This document shows, piece after piece, positions 26,801-39,900 of a stretch of 64,000 nt of DNA (position 1 is its first letter; every line of letters starts with the position of its first letter). The stretch covers positions 11,204,501-11,268,500 of the forward strand of contig JAJNNQ010000009.1 of assembly GCA_027886175.1 (NCBI GenBank), in the 5' to 3' direction. Made by a program: the position numbers and the translations under genes. The DNA is from Phylloscopus collybita. Lineage: Eukaryota; Chordata; Aves; Passeriformes; Phylloscopidae. Below the pieces are notes generated by a model that was given only the letters and a program-made list of their open reading frames with translations, searched no databases and was not told the origin of the DNA.

Positions 26801-29800
26801 TCTGTGATCTTATCTCAGTGTACTTAAGGTACTGGATAGCTGATGCGGCTCTCACTGCAAAGCCCTTGTGAACAGGAATCTGTCGATAGACACATGTCAC
26901 TGTCTCTGTCACCATCTTGTTTCCTAAGATTGTCTCACAGCTGGCTGGGCACTTAGTAATTGCAGAGTGGAGACCGTCTTCCTTTCCTGGGCAGCCATGA
27001 GGATAAATGCTGTAGTTTACAGACCTCTCTTCTTGGAGGCACTTTGGAGTTGGCTGCTGATTGGAACCTCAGACTTAATGCAGCAGTATACAGTGGTGGT
27101 ATGTCTCAGTACAGATGCTGTTTCATTTTCTTTCAGACAACCCTTTTGTTTCCTTTTCTTGTGTATCTTAGTTTTGCCTTAGTTTTTGTTTGTTTCTGTT
27201 TCTCTCCCTATTCAGGCACTGTGTTTTCTTTTGTGTGGATGTGTACCATCAAAAAGCCACCTATTATCTGCAGTTGTGGGTTCTTATGAATTCGAGACTT
27301 TCTAGAGATAGATAGAACTCTCAGAAATTAGTAATATGTTGCAGGGAATGGTAGCCAGTTACAGGATACAAGTCAGTTAACTAGGAGACAGAAACAAGTT
27401 GGTATATTTCCAGGTGTCTTGCATGGTCTTGCAAAGTTCACTTCAATGAGTCTCTTTTGGCACTTGGATTACAAGCCAAGCTTTGTTATGTCCATGTGAG
27501 CCTTGGTTTGGCTGAGTCTCCTAGATCATTCTCTCCTACTGAGTTAAAGGAAGGAGACCAGAAGTTCGTATCTCTTGAGGTTTTCAGAGTTTGTACTCTG
27601 CCTTATGAACAGTTACGGTCTTACTAGAAACTTCGGGCTTTTAAGCAGCTTAATTTCTTTTTATTTCTTTTGTTTGATAATGTTTTTGTCATTATGTAAT
27701 TGAATAATTGAGTTCACAGTTTAGTTGTAAATAAGGTTGAACTTTATTGTTTATTTCTATTGTTTTCCTGATATGGTTTGATGATTTCCTGTTGATATAG
27801 TCAAGGAGGGCTTACATGGTGACTTATATACCGGTTATACAACCACCAAAAGTGCTACAGAATAGATTATTGTAAAACATACAGGAATTAGATTATCTGT
27901 TAAACTGTACTTTTTTGATCAAATTTCCTTCTACTATTACTCCAGTATTTTTCACAGCTTTACATGGCTATGACAGATGTTCCTACAGGAAACTATTTCA
28001 GTCTGTTGTGATGTGAATTTTTTTTCTAGATTTTGGGTGCTTTTTTTTTTTTTTTTTATGTTACATTGTAAAGCACATCAGTGTTTCCTCATGTGAACTT
28101 CTTTTTCTTGCTTTTTGAAAATACAAGAAGTGCTGTTGCTCTTTTAACTCTTACTTAACTAAACTATAAATACTTAATTAGTTTAGCCTTGAATTTCTTT
28201 ATGTAACACAGTTGTTGTTGAGGGTCAGGATCCTGGAATGTATCAGGCAAACTTGTAAATACTTAGTCTATAGGAACCACTATTTCTGAACATTTTTTTA
28301 GCTATGCTGACGTATAAAATGCTTTCCAGTTTGTGCATTTTTATTCCTCTCTGCTGTTTCCAACCTTTTTATATGAGAAACTCATAAAAAATTTTGCTGT
28401 GTTCCTGTTGGCCTTGCAATGTCAAAGAAGTTTCTCATGATTGCTCTTATAATTGAAAAATGTTTCATATATTTATTTTAGCTTTTTAAATCTGAAAATA
28501 ATTAGCTTCTTTTTTTTTAATGATTGGCATTCATATCAAGTGAAATTAAAACTCAGATAACTGAATACTTTGTTCAAATTAGTTAAATGAGTATGACTAA
28601 GTTGCAAGAAGTAGCCCATCAAGTAAAGTCTTACAATTGCATACAAAGCTGTCTGCTGAATTAAAAAACCAGAAACCCAACTTTCATTTGCAATGGCACC
28701 ATTCTGATTTTCATTAAATAAATTATGTTTTACTCTATTTTGTTTAAACTCTAGATTAATTTCTATGGTTACAGTGGATATAAATCTCTAGATTGCCTTT
28801 AAAAGAGATTGTTTATTCAAAACAGGACTGACAGTTTCTCCTCAAGAGAAGCTATTACTTAATTTTATTTTTCTAAGTTTAAATGCTTAAAAAATATTTT
28901 TAATGATACCCCAAAGGAATCATAAAAATGTAAAAATAATTATGCTCTAAAATTTCCAAAATTACAGGAAGTGGACATTTAAAAAATCTTACAGAGATTC
29001 ATGGCTAAGAAAAAGCGAGGAAGGAAAAGTGCTTTACTTCTCAACTTGAGATCTTGTCAGGGATTGCTGCTTTCAGTGGTTAAAAATAATGTGTTTGAAT
29101 TGTCAGTATTACTCAGATGTGAGAGAATAGCATTGATTGCCCTTTGAATTGCAGCTAACACTTTCCCCCTCACAATTCTGCAAGCACTTTCTAGAGAGAA
29201 ATTTTTATGTGGCTATTTTTTAGGTAGAAATTATTCTCCCCGTGATGGGGGCATCTTTTTCATAGGCAAAACAGCTGGTAAATACCCCTAGGCAGATGAA
29301 AACCAACATGAAAAGCATTTTATAATGAGAAAATCCTGGGGTTCAGAGGTGCTTTGTTTTGGACACTTCATATGTTACTTTGGGAGCGTAGTGGTCATTT
29401 GGTAGTTAACTTAATGGAAATATGGGAGGGCAATGTGCTCTAAAGGAAGAGCTTCTCTTGGGCTTTGGTCATGTCAGAAGATTCTCAAGTGGGAACAAGA
29501 CAAGGTGTCTTTGTTCTGTAATGCTTTTAGTCCCACCTGTGCTCTGATAAACTCCTAGACCTTGCTCTAGAGTTGAGAACTTGTCATGGTTTCCCTTGAT
29601 AACAATTTATAAGACACTTGTTTCTCAGAAAGGGACAGGATGAAGGGAATTGGATAATATTTGGATTTCAGATTGACTGTTAGTATTCGTTTCTGGTCCA
29701 TGAGTTATTAAAAGGAATTTTTTTTTTTTTGGGGGGCTATATTTTTCCTCACCTCAGTTTACTATAAAGACTAGTAGAGAAGAGTTATTTCCCCCGGGGA

Positions 29801-32800
29801 TGGAGGAGTTAATTTTTTGTATGGTTCTATTTCCTAAGTGCTCTAACAAAGTAGTGGCTTGCTCAGAAAAGGCAGCGAAGCAGAGCATTTGAAGTGGGGC
29901 AGAAGAGGAGATGTGTGTGCCTGATGGAGCAGCTCTGTCTGGGTTTCCTGAGGATGTGAATGCCTCTCTCAGTGCATCACTCTGCGTCAGCCATGGAAGA
30001 ACTTATGGCTTCCAGGGCCCAGGAAGTTCGTACCATTTAGGGCAGAGGATCCAGCTCTTGGGGTTTCCTGTTACATGAGAAGAGGAGGCAGAAAGGGCCC
30101 TTTGTCTTAATTTTTATGCTGATACTATAAAACGCTTGGATTAAAATCTTAATGTGTAAACAATTGGCTTATTTCCAGTGTATTTATTTATTGCTTTTGT
30201 GCCTGATCCATATATGTTCTTTACATAAGGATTAATAAACATCTCATTTCTGACCGAGTGTTTTTCTTGGTGTTTTAGTGGGGGAGAAACTTATTTGGTA
30301 TAAATGCTAGACTGCTAAAGTAATGTTCGGTCTGTATAATACAAATTAAGGTTTTGAAACATAGTAGAGGTATTTTTGCACTAAGAACATTATTGTACCA
30401 ACGATGAAAATCCAGGAAAATACTTGCCCCTCTGAATAGTATTTGACAAGAGTTTTGTAGGATTTTGAGACAGAGTAGGTGTTGTGTCTGTTCGTGCCTA
30501 TCAGTATGGGTGTGTTAGTGTAAATACACCGAAAATGTAGAGCTCTGAGTGGGAAGGGCCTGGCAGAGGGACTGTGGAGCCTGAGCGAGGCGAGGCTCTG
30601 GTCGTGGCTTTCAGGGAGCGCTGCCGCGGCGGCGGCTCGGCCCTGGCCCCGGGCTCAGCTTCGGTCCCGGGCTCAGCTTCGGTCCCGGGCTCAGCTTCGG
30701 TCCCGGGCTCAGCTTCTGCCCCGGGCTCAGCTCCGGCCCCGGGCTCAGCTCCGGCCCCGGGCTCAGCTCCGGCCCCGGGCTCAGCTTCGGCCCCGGGCTC
30801 AGCTTCGGTCCCGGGCTCAGCCGCTCCCCTGGGCTCAGCTTCGGCCCCGGGCTCAGCTTCGGCCCCGGGCTCAGCTCCGGCCCCGGGCTCAGCCCCTGCG
30901 GTGCCCTGCAATGGCTTATGCTGAAGCAGACTCAGCTTGCTCCCAAAGTGAAGCACGTGCACATGGAATTCTCTGAATTACATTGCAAAAACCTTTCAGA
31001 AAATGAAAATATTTAATAATAATGATCAGAAAGAGTAACCATTTATTACTGTGTGTTAAATGAGACTGGACATCTCTCTTTATATCGTAAGAACATCTTT
31101 CAGTCAAGAAAATGTACTAAAATGAGCTCAGACTGTGAGAACAAGGGACAAGGAAAATATCTCTTAGAAAAAGACATAAGCAACGTTGAATGCAGTTACT
31201 GAAAGGTTGTAAATGGAGCATTTTCAGCAGCAGTGGTAAAGGCCAATTATTGCAAATACGTATTTTGACCAATTTCCTTGTATCTCTCAACCAAAACATT
31301 CCCCACAATTGTTGTGGGGTATATATTTTAGTCAATGAGGTTTTGGATGATTGTGTAAAAATACGAATGTTAAAGAAAGTTATGATTAGAGTTTTACAAT
31401 AAACAAAGGAAAGGGAAATGATAAGTTTTATTAAAATCAGATGTTGTGCTCTCTCTTTTTTTTAAATTGAAAGTATTTGTTGTTGCTGACAACAAATGAA
31501 AACTAGTTATTAAAACCATCTAGCATGATGCTACATTGTAGGAAGTCTACTGTTAATTTTTTCATATCATCTCATGTTCTTATTGATAGTCTACAGACCA
31601 TTTTCAGAATATCTGGATGTGTTTCTGTATGTGATGGTGTTAAACCGGTGTGTTCCCACAAGAGCTAAGGAAACAGTGACAAAATTTACACAGACCTCTA
31701 TCTTAGAGTCTGTGTGTATTGCATTTTTCTGGTTCACAATTGAAATTCAGTATTTGTAAGTAATTACCCTAAAAATTAAGACTTTTTTTCCTTTCTGTTT
31801 ACAAATGCCTGAAGTACAAAGCATTAGAAACAGTTTTAAGGATGTACAATGTATTTGAGGATAATTTCCTAAAAAACTATAAACCAGTGACTCCACCTAT
31901 GCAGGTGGAGTTTGCTGTCAATACCATACACATTTTTAAAACATTTATCAGCCTTATCCCCAAATAACTCACCTAATCACTCCAGTGAAACCTTCATCCC
32001 GTGATAACACTTTCAGTCTTTATTATGGTCAGTGGGGAACTGGAGTTCTTGGGTCTTAATTTTGCTTGACTCTTATTTAGAAGAGTCTTGAACGACAAAT
32101 GTTAGCAGTTGTGTCACAAAATTGCAAGAATCATTTTTTCTTTATATATTTGACTGCCTCTTACACTAACTCTGGATTATTTTTTATGGAAAGCATAGTA
32201 AGATGAAATGTGAGGCTGTTACGCTGATAGTGAGTTATTGACTACCAAATTTTCCATTGCGTGTAGTTAACAATGAATAAAAAATAAAAATAACCAAATG
32301 CAGATCTAAAGTGCCCTGTAGAGGCAAAGTATTTAAATGTAAACTGACAATAGCATGAATCAATGAGACAATTTTTGAACCACAGACAGTATATCTAAAA
32401 ATGCGTTAAGTAAAGCAAGAAGGAAAAAAGGAAAAAAGGTTTAGAGCCCACTGTTTGTTTGTTTGTTTGTTTGTTGTTTGTTTGTTTGTTTTAATGTACA
32501 AGACAGTGCTCTTTACTTTTTCCTTTTTGACAGTTTGATATTAAGCAAATTGAAGTGTTTTCTACTCCAGACCAGGTGTCAGGAAATTGTCTTTGCTTCT
32601 TACTGCAGTTTAAAGGTTTGTTAATTGCTTTGTTAATGTACACCAAATACTGCCTGTGGTATTCTGCAGGCAGGTTTTAACTTCTAATATTCCACAATGA
32701 CTAATGAAATCTTCTGTGATGATTCCTTCAAATTTTTTACTTCTATTTTATATTAAAACAGTGTTGTTTTAAATTAGAAAAATATTGATAATATTAAACA

Positions 32801-33933
32801 TTTTTTAAAAATATTTTTAAAATTTTGCACCATCTTTACCTTGGAGTTTCAAGTAGCCTCACTCTTCCTTTTCATGGCTTTTAATTGAAATAATTCAGTT
32901 TTGAATGTTCTTATCCCATATACCACACATTCTGGTAACATGACCCCCCCATTCTTGGTTAATTCCTTTGCTTCAGATGCAAGACTACTAATAAAATGCA
33001 ATAAAAAATGTTTCTCTGCCCGTTGCTGTAATGTATATGCTGATGTAAAGCAGAAACTGAACAAAGTCACAATTTTCCTGAGATTAGAGGTAGCCAGGCT
33101 GGCTGTCTCCTTGCCTCCTGCTCCCTGCTTCCAGCTCCGGGCCACCCCCACGCCACAGTTTAGATATTATTTGCTCTTTTGGGTCTCAGATTACGAGAGC
33201 AATTGATCTGCGTGACCTATTTTAGAAACTTCCACGTTTGCTGGGGAAACCTAAACCAAATGTATCCCCTCAAGAGACAAATCAGCTGCAAACTGGCCGG
33301 TTGACGTGTGGAGGCAGCCAGAGTGTCCCTGCCGTCAATCCTGGGGGCACAGCTCCACCTCCTGGCGTGCTGGGAAGTCGCCAGCAAATCCTTTAAAGGA
33401 CAGTCTTCACACGATTGAATTCAGAGTTCCAGGTCCTGATTCAAACTTTGGTTTAATTTAATTGATTTAATCTCTGTTACATGTCACTGTACCAGCGAAT
33501 TATAGAATGTCATCTTTCGAAGGTTCCAGTTCTGAAATGTAGAATCCAAGTAACAGTACTTTAAATCCAAAAATCTTGTTAGTTCTTAGAAACATCCAGC
33601 AAGAGCCTGTGTTGATTCAATGGGCTGACAGTGCTTAAAATATAACCTAAGTAAAATATAACCTGTGGAACCTGGCCTGTCCTGTGTTGTGTTTTGAAGA
33701 AGTTCATATATCTAATCAAAGGTAGTTTGTACTGGAAAAGTTCTCTGTAGGAGTATTTCTGCATCAAAATGTTTCTAACTAGTTTTCAACTGTAATAGTG
33801 TAGGTAAGAGCCAAAGCTCTTATTTTAAAATGTATTTAATATAAATTGTGCTTCCATTTATAGTATCTGTTCTGTTTGGGTTTTACTCCAGACCTCTGAA
33901 AACACCTTTGGTACATGCACTAACAATGAAAAA

Positions 33934-33989
<56 letters not shown>

Positions 33990-36852
33990 ATTTTTTTGTT
34001 AATATGATTTAGACATTGGAAAAACAAGTTTATGTTCTAATTACTGTATCTCCTCCTAGTACTGAGACTGTACTTTTTTTGGTCAGAAATATGCAGTTCC
34101 TGTCCATAAGCTGATATCTTACTGAAATTCAGAATTTCCCTTGAAATAGGCAATGAGTATGTTTGACTTGACTGTATGTTTGGAACTGAAAATATGATAG
34201 GTGTCTAGATAACAATATTATAACAATTTTAAATTTTCCACTTTTTTGCAAAGAGGCTTGTAGGATATAGTCACCTTTTCATGAAGCTATAGATGGAATC
34301 TATTTAGGTAAGACATTAGAGATAATGTTTTTTCAAACACTGGAAATTGAATGTAAAATTTTGTTTAGGGTTTTTCCCTCCCTGTTTTTAGGGTTACTAT
34401 GACACCATAGTCAGCAGTGCTTGTTAGTGCTGCTGAATCAACAGTAAATACCATGTCTCTCACAACTTTTACAAAAGCCTTTCTATTATGTTTTGGTTTT
34501 AAGTAATTTTTAGAGTTTCTTTTAACAAAGTACACCTTTTAAAAAATTCAGAGTGGCAATACAGCGTGAAGTGTAACAGTCAATTTTATACGGTAGGAAA
34601 TAGTTGCGCATTGTTCTGATGGAAGAGTAAATTTGATAAAACGCTATATTTGTTCAATGAAAATGACTATTCAGCACGGTTGAATTCTCTCTACAATATG
34701 TCACGGGAACCTACTCCAATCATTTTAATCGTAAACAATGCTGCTGCTTCTTGCAGTGGGTTAAATGCATGCAGATTGGAACCCACTGTTTCATGAGTGA
34801 TCAATTCTTTGTTGGGAGTGGAAAGAAATGCTGTATGTATTGCTGAGCGACTGAAGGAGCGTAGTCAGCGTCTTCGTTCTAAAGTCTCGGCATCTCATCA
34901 AGATGCTGCTTTGGAGGCAATGCTTTCCTGTTTCTCATCTTTTTAAACAACAGTGTGCTCTGAAATCATTAGAAAAACTTCTAATCAGAGGAACATTTAC
35001 CGTTTCTAGTGCAGACCACAAGTATAAATAGAGCTATGCATGCCACCTGTGGTAGCAGATGGCATCCATTCACAGCTTCCTTTTGTGTTGGACCTGCATT
35101 AGATGCAATAATTGCTTCTATGATTTAATAAGAGTTGTTTGAAAAATCTGTAGTGGCAGTAAAGCACAGTATGTATTAAAGAGATAGTTTACAGTGAGGA
35201 TCAAGTGCGAACTGGAACCTAAAGTAACTTTTTAAAAGTTATGTTACAGTCTTTAATGTGAATTTGTAGTGTTTTTCAATTGCATGATGCTGATGCTTTT
35301 GTTTGCTACATAGTGGCAAACTGATGCTGCTTCACTGTAGAGAATCAATTGGATTTTCATGATCAGAACTACATTTGGGAGCTTTTAAATAACACCTGGA
35401 GTCTCCAGATTCAGTGCCTGAGCCTAGGAGGTTATCATGTTGAATTTTTAGGTTGTAATTAAACATACCTTATCCATTCATGGCAAATGCATCTTGTAGG
35501 AAGTTCCATACTGGTGCTTTTCAGGTCCTGTCCTCCCTTGGTGGCACCCTACTGGTGCTGATACAGGTATTTGTGGAGCTGAAATGAAAAAAAAAATCTT
35601 TCCAGAAGAGTAATTTTTTTTTAAAAAAAGTAGTTTCAGTGTTTTGGGATGTGGTATTGACCCTCAAGGGAGTGTCAGTGCAAATGGGAAGAGAGGAGGG
35701 AAAACCTGGAGTTTCCTAAATGGTCTTCATTGTTAGAAGAAACATAACCCACCATATTGTGGTAGTGAACAGAAGCTCAAGAAGATCCTGTAATGATATA
35801 ACTGATGCTCACAGTATTGTGAGGAAAGATATTTTATTCCCCTGATTCCCTTAGAAATGTCAGTTATCTGGAAATTCAGCAGTGTTCTTCCCTGTAAGAT
35901 AAGTTCAGTTGTTATGTAGTGCAAGAGTGCTGCAACTACAGAGAGGTTTTCTCTAAGCTCTTCTATCTCTGTGGGGGTGGGGGGGAGGAAGGGAAATAAT
36001 TTCTTTATTTCAGGGTTGAAGGAAAGGCTTATTTCTCTGCTCCACAATTTCAGAGAAAAAGAAAGTCAATTTCCAGATGCAAAGAATGAAAACCATGATG
36101 AGAGGCAAATACTCAGATGTGTTTGTGCTTCTTCAAATTGCTCTCATCTATCCTTTTGACACTTGTGTCAACTGGTGGTATAAAGGTTTTGAAAACAGGC
36201 ATGTAGAGCAAATTGGAAGTTGCAGTTATGATGGATGGGTAAATGGAGTGGAAAAATGGGTCTGCTGAAATGCAAACTGGGTTTAAAATTCTACTAGATC
36301 TACTAGAAAGATTAATTAGAGAAGATACAAAAAATCATCCCAGAGGCAGTGGAAAGCAGGGTGAGAAAGACAAACTGGCCAAGAAAACTGTTGCAGAAGG
36401 GAAGACTTGTTTTTAGAGATAAAGTTAGGTTTGGCCAAATTCACAGTGAGTTGCTAATGGTATTAAAACCCTCCTGAAGTTAAAATATTCTTTAGCTATT
36501 TTAACAAAAAGAAAATCAGCAAAAAGTGTGGCTTTGTCATGCAGTTGGAGTATAGCTGAGGAATGGTTTACTCATGGACTGTTGACTAAATTAATAAGGA
36601 AAAGGCTATGGACCAGCGGGGTAAAAAGAAGATCATCCATACTGGGATCTAGAAAAAACAGTAGGAAAAAAGGTGTTTCCAGCAGAAATAGTTACAAAGT
36701 AACCAACACCAGTGAATGGCTTTCTAGTCCTTTGCATTGGAAATGGATGGATGCAAACTGTAACAAATGAAGAGGAAAGCTCTGGGTTCTGCAACTTCAG
36801 AACTGTCTTGTGACAAGGAAATAAAAGCTTGGAGTTATTTGTCTGGGCTACA

Positions 36853-36901
<49 letters not shown>

Positions 36902-39900
36902 GTTACTGACAGTCAAACACATGCAAGGAAGCAGAACTTTTGAGTGAAAGGACCATTCTGAAGCAAGAAGAATGTATAGAAGTTCGTAATTGGTAAGCCT
37001 GGAAATTAGATAATAATTTGACAGTAATAAGAGCAATAGGATTCTAATAAAACCACTCAGTTGTAATAGGGAGAGGCTTTCTTCCCTTTAGGCTGAAGCT
37101 TGATAACTTTGTAAAGAGTGTATGGTGGGCGTCTGATAACACCAGAATAATTGCAAATTGATGACTCTGGAGATCTCTTCAAGATTTATGTTTGTATAAT
37201 GACAGATATTTTGTGTCTGCAAAAAATTGAGTATCATAGAGAAAACAAATCAGTTTTTTAAAATAAAATTAACATTCCCTCCCTTTAATACTAATGAAAT
37301 CTTTTTAATAAAAAAAGTTAATTTTGCTCCTATGGTTATGACAAATTGAATTCAAAGCTATGCCAGTAGTACATGGTAACAAAAGGCGAAAGAAATATCT
37401 GCTGTGCAGGATTGCAGAAGATGCGGTTAGAATTTGAGGGAAACTAAAACAAGAAGTCTCACTTCTGATGCAAATCTTGGGAACTAAGAGCTTGATGTGA
37501 GTATGGGCATAATGGTGTCATTCTAAATTCATGAAAATAGCTTTACAAATGAAGGAGAGGCAAAGTGGGGTCAGTGCCATTCAAACACGTGATGACAATT
37601 TTAGCCTAAATAGAATGCTCTTTGTGACTAGATGAATTAATTACTGTAAGACAGTGCTCTTGCTTGTCATTCTGATTCTTTCTGCTTGTTAATCACTCCT
37701 AAATTATACCTATTGCAGTAATATTAAGATTTATTTCTTACAGAATTTTGCTTATCTATATTCTAGTTTAGTGCTCATGTATTAATGTAAATATTTTGGA
37801 ACGTTTCTTATTTTACATTTGTTTTGTTGTCTGTAGTACTTTCTTTCTGCCTATTAAGTATTACTGTTCCACTGGAACATTGTATAAGTGTTTAAGATGT
37901 TTTGCTTTCATAGTCAAGCTTGATTTATCTATTCAGCAAATTTGATGACATACGGAGTCTGAGCTGAGAAAGAGATTATACAATGTCTGTACAAATAATA
38001 AGTTAAGTGGCAATGAGAAGGGGGAACGTTTATAGAATGATTTAGCTTACTCTTTGTGCCTCATTGGTCTCGTAGCAATTGCAGTATTTCCCTTGCTATG
38101 TATAATGGTGCTGACACACTTTGGGAAACTCCTGAAGGTACTGACAGAACTCAGTTTGCCATGAATGGGATGATATTTCCTGTGTTAATCACACAGAAAA
38201 CTTGAAACATGAGGACTGGGAAAATCCTTATCCAATATGATAAATTATAATAAAACTGAAACGGAGGAAATAATAATAATAGGGAAATGGAGGCTTATTT
38301 ATTTGCACAAGGGAACACTTATCTTGTGTTGTACAAATTAATGTGGTCTTACTAAGTGCATTTTTTTCCTTGCACTTTTTTCCAAAGAGCTGCTTTTGAA
38401 AAAAAATAATTGGGGGAATTAATCTTCTGTTTATCCAAACTATTCTGTGTTCTTTCTTTGTGGTTTTTTTTTGTTTGTTTAATTGCAAAGATCATTTGCA
38501 TGAAAATGGGATTTTAAGACTTGAACAGTTTCTGATGCTTTTTCCCAGATACATGGAGTAAACTGCATTTATTGTAAATAAAAACAACTTTTGTTTTGTA
38601 AAATTCCTTGCATGCTGTGTTTACACAGAATTATTAATTATTATTTGAGAATACAGTTTTAAAAGTTGCCAGGGAAAATATATACTGCTAATGTATATAA
38701 TTCTCTTCCCTTTTCCCCCTCCCCATCATGTCTTCTCATTTCTCTGGTGAATTAAGCTACACTTCTGTAGTTCCTCCATTCTCTAAAATAGGCAGCATCT
38801 TATGCCACACCAAATCTTTTAAATCAGACTGAAGTTTGCAAAAGTTGTTTCAGATTTTTTTTTTTTTTGGCTTTCCAAAAGATCTTTGTAAAGATCTCTT
38901 AAAAAATGAAAATAAAATGATTTGCAGTAAGAGTTATCCAGACAGAGGTGGAAATTCAGAAATGGAAATTTGATTGGGATATATGATCTGGCAAATGATT
39001 GTCAGGTAGTAGAGATGCTACTTTAGTTTGGGCACAAACTGGTCACTGTATTATGGCAAAAGTAGAAGCAAGATGGTCACTACCTTGCCATACAAGTTTT
39101 GATAGCTGAACTTGAATATATATATCTGATCAGGAAAGACTTGAAAAATTTCTTGTGTGGTCTTCCAAAATGAGTTTATTTCCAAAGTGTATATTAAATT
39201 CTGGAGTCATTAAATTCTGGATTGACAATTTAGATGATGTTTTATGTTACTACTTTTAATATTTTTAATGTTAAATAGTGTAGATTTATTTACTGTTTAC
39301 CTTATGCTTTTTGGGAAGAAGTCATGTTTTACTACTGTTCTCCAAGCTGCCCCTTCATACAACAGATTTTTTTTAGATAATTTTTTTATGTATTGACTGG
39401 TTGGAAAATGTGAAAATTTGAGTATAAAAGAGTAAATTTTATTATTCTATTTAATTATAGAATAAGAAATTTATGAATTCATGTTTGAAGTGTGGAATAC
39501 TGAACTTCAAACATAAAATTATCAATTATCTGAAATTTAATTATGATTTCTATTTGTTTAGATTTCTCATATTGGAAAGCTGAAGGATTTTCTTCTACAA
39601 CACAGAAAGGATTATATTAATGCTTACAGGTAAGTGTGCACTGTGTTTAAATGGGTTTTTCATTTATTTATTTATCTTAATGCTTATAAAGTGAACAGCT
39701 TTAAAACCTATAGGCATAATGACTAAAACCAAATTAGAGATTGTTATTGACTTACTGGAAGCCACTATAAGATGGAAGAATAGTGCTGTCACAAGAAAAC
39801 AGGGCGCCTGAGTAAAATAAGACTCAGGATTTGAAGATGATTTCTGGCTCTTAGGAGTGGGTTCTGAAAGAAAACAGCCTGGCAGTAGAAGTCCCACACC

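Larger units (their letters stand above)
5884..39561 (+). other. STX18: STX18 intron 1 (33.7 kb)
   Basis: It runs from donor GTGAGT at 5884 to the acceptor AG at 39561. Apart from the individually listed elements it is AT-rich non-coding DNA: 6.3-7.9 kb, 8.4-9.7 kb, 10.8-18.5 kb, 18.8-25.1 kb, 26.5-30.6 kb, 30.9-34.5 kb and 35.2-39.5 kb show no recognisable gene. Open frames are short and lack codon structure. Long first introns commonly hold regulatory DNA. Confidence 0.9.

Noticed and set aside
30501..30962. 153-codon - strand and 116-codon + strand frames in the minisatellite as protein-coding genes.
   Set aside because: Both are created by a repeat unit divisible by three. Flanks lack conserved sequence, and no splice or promoter context supports them.
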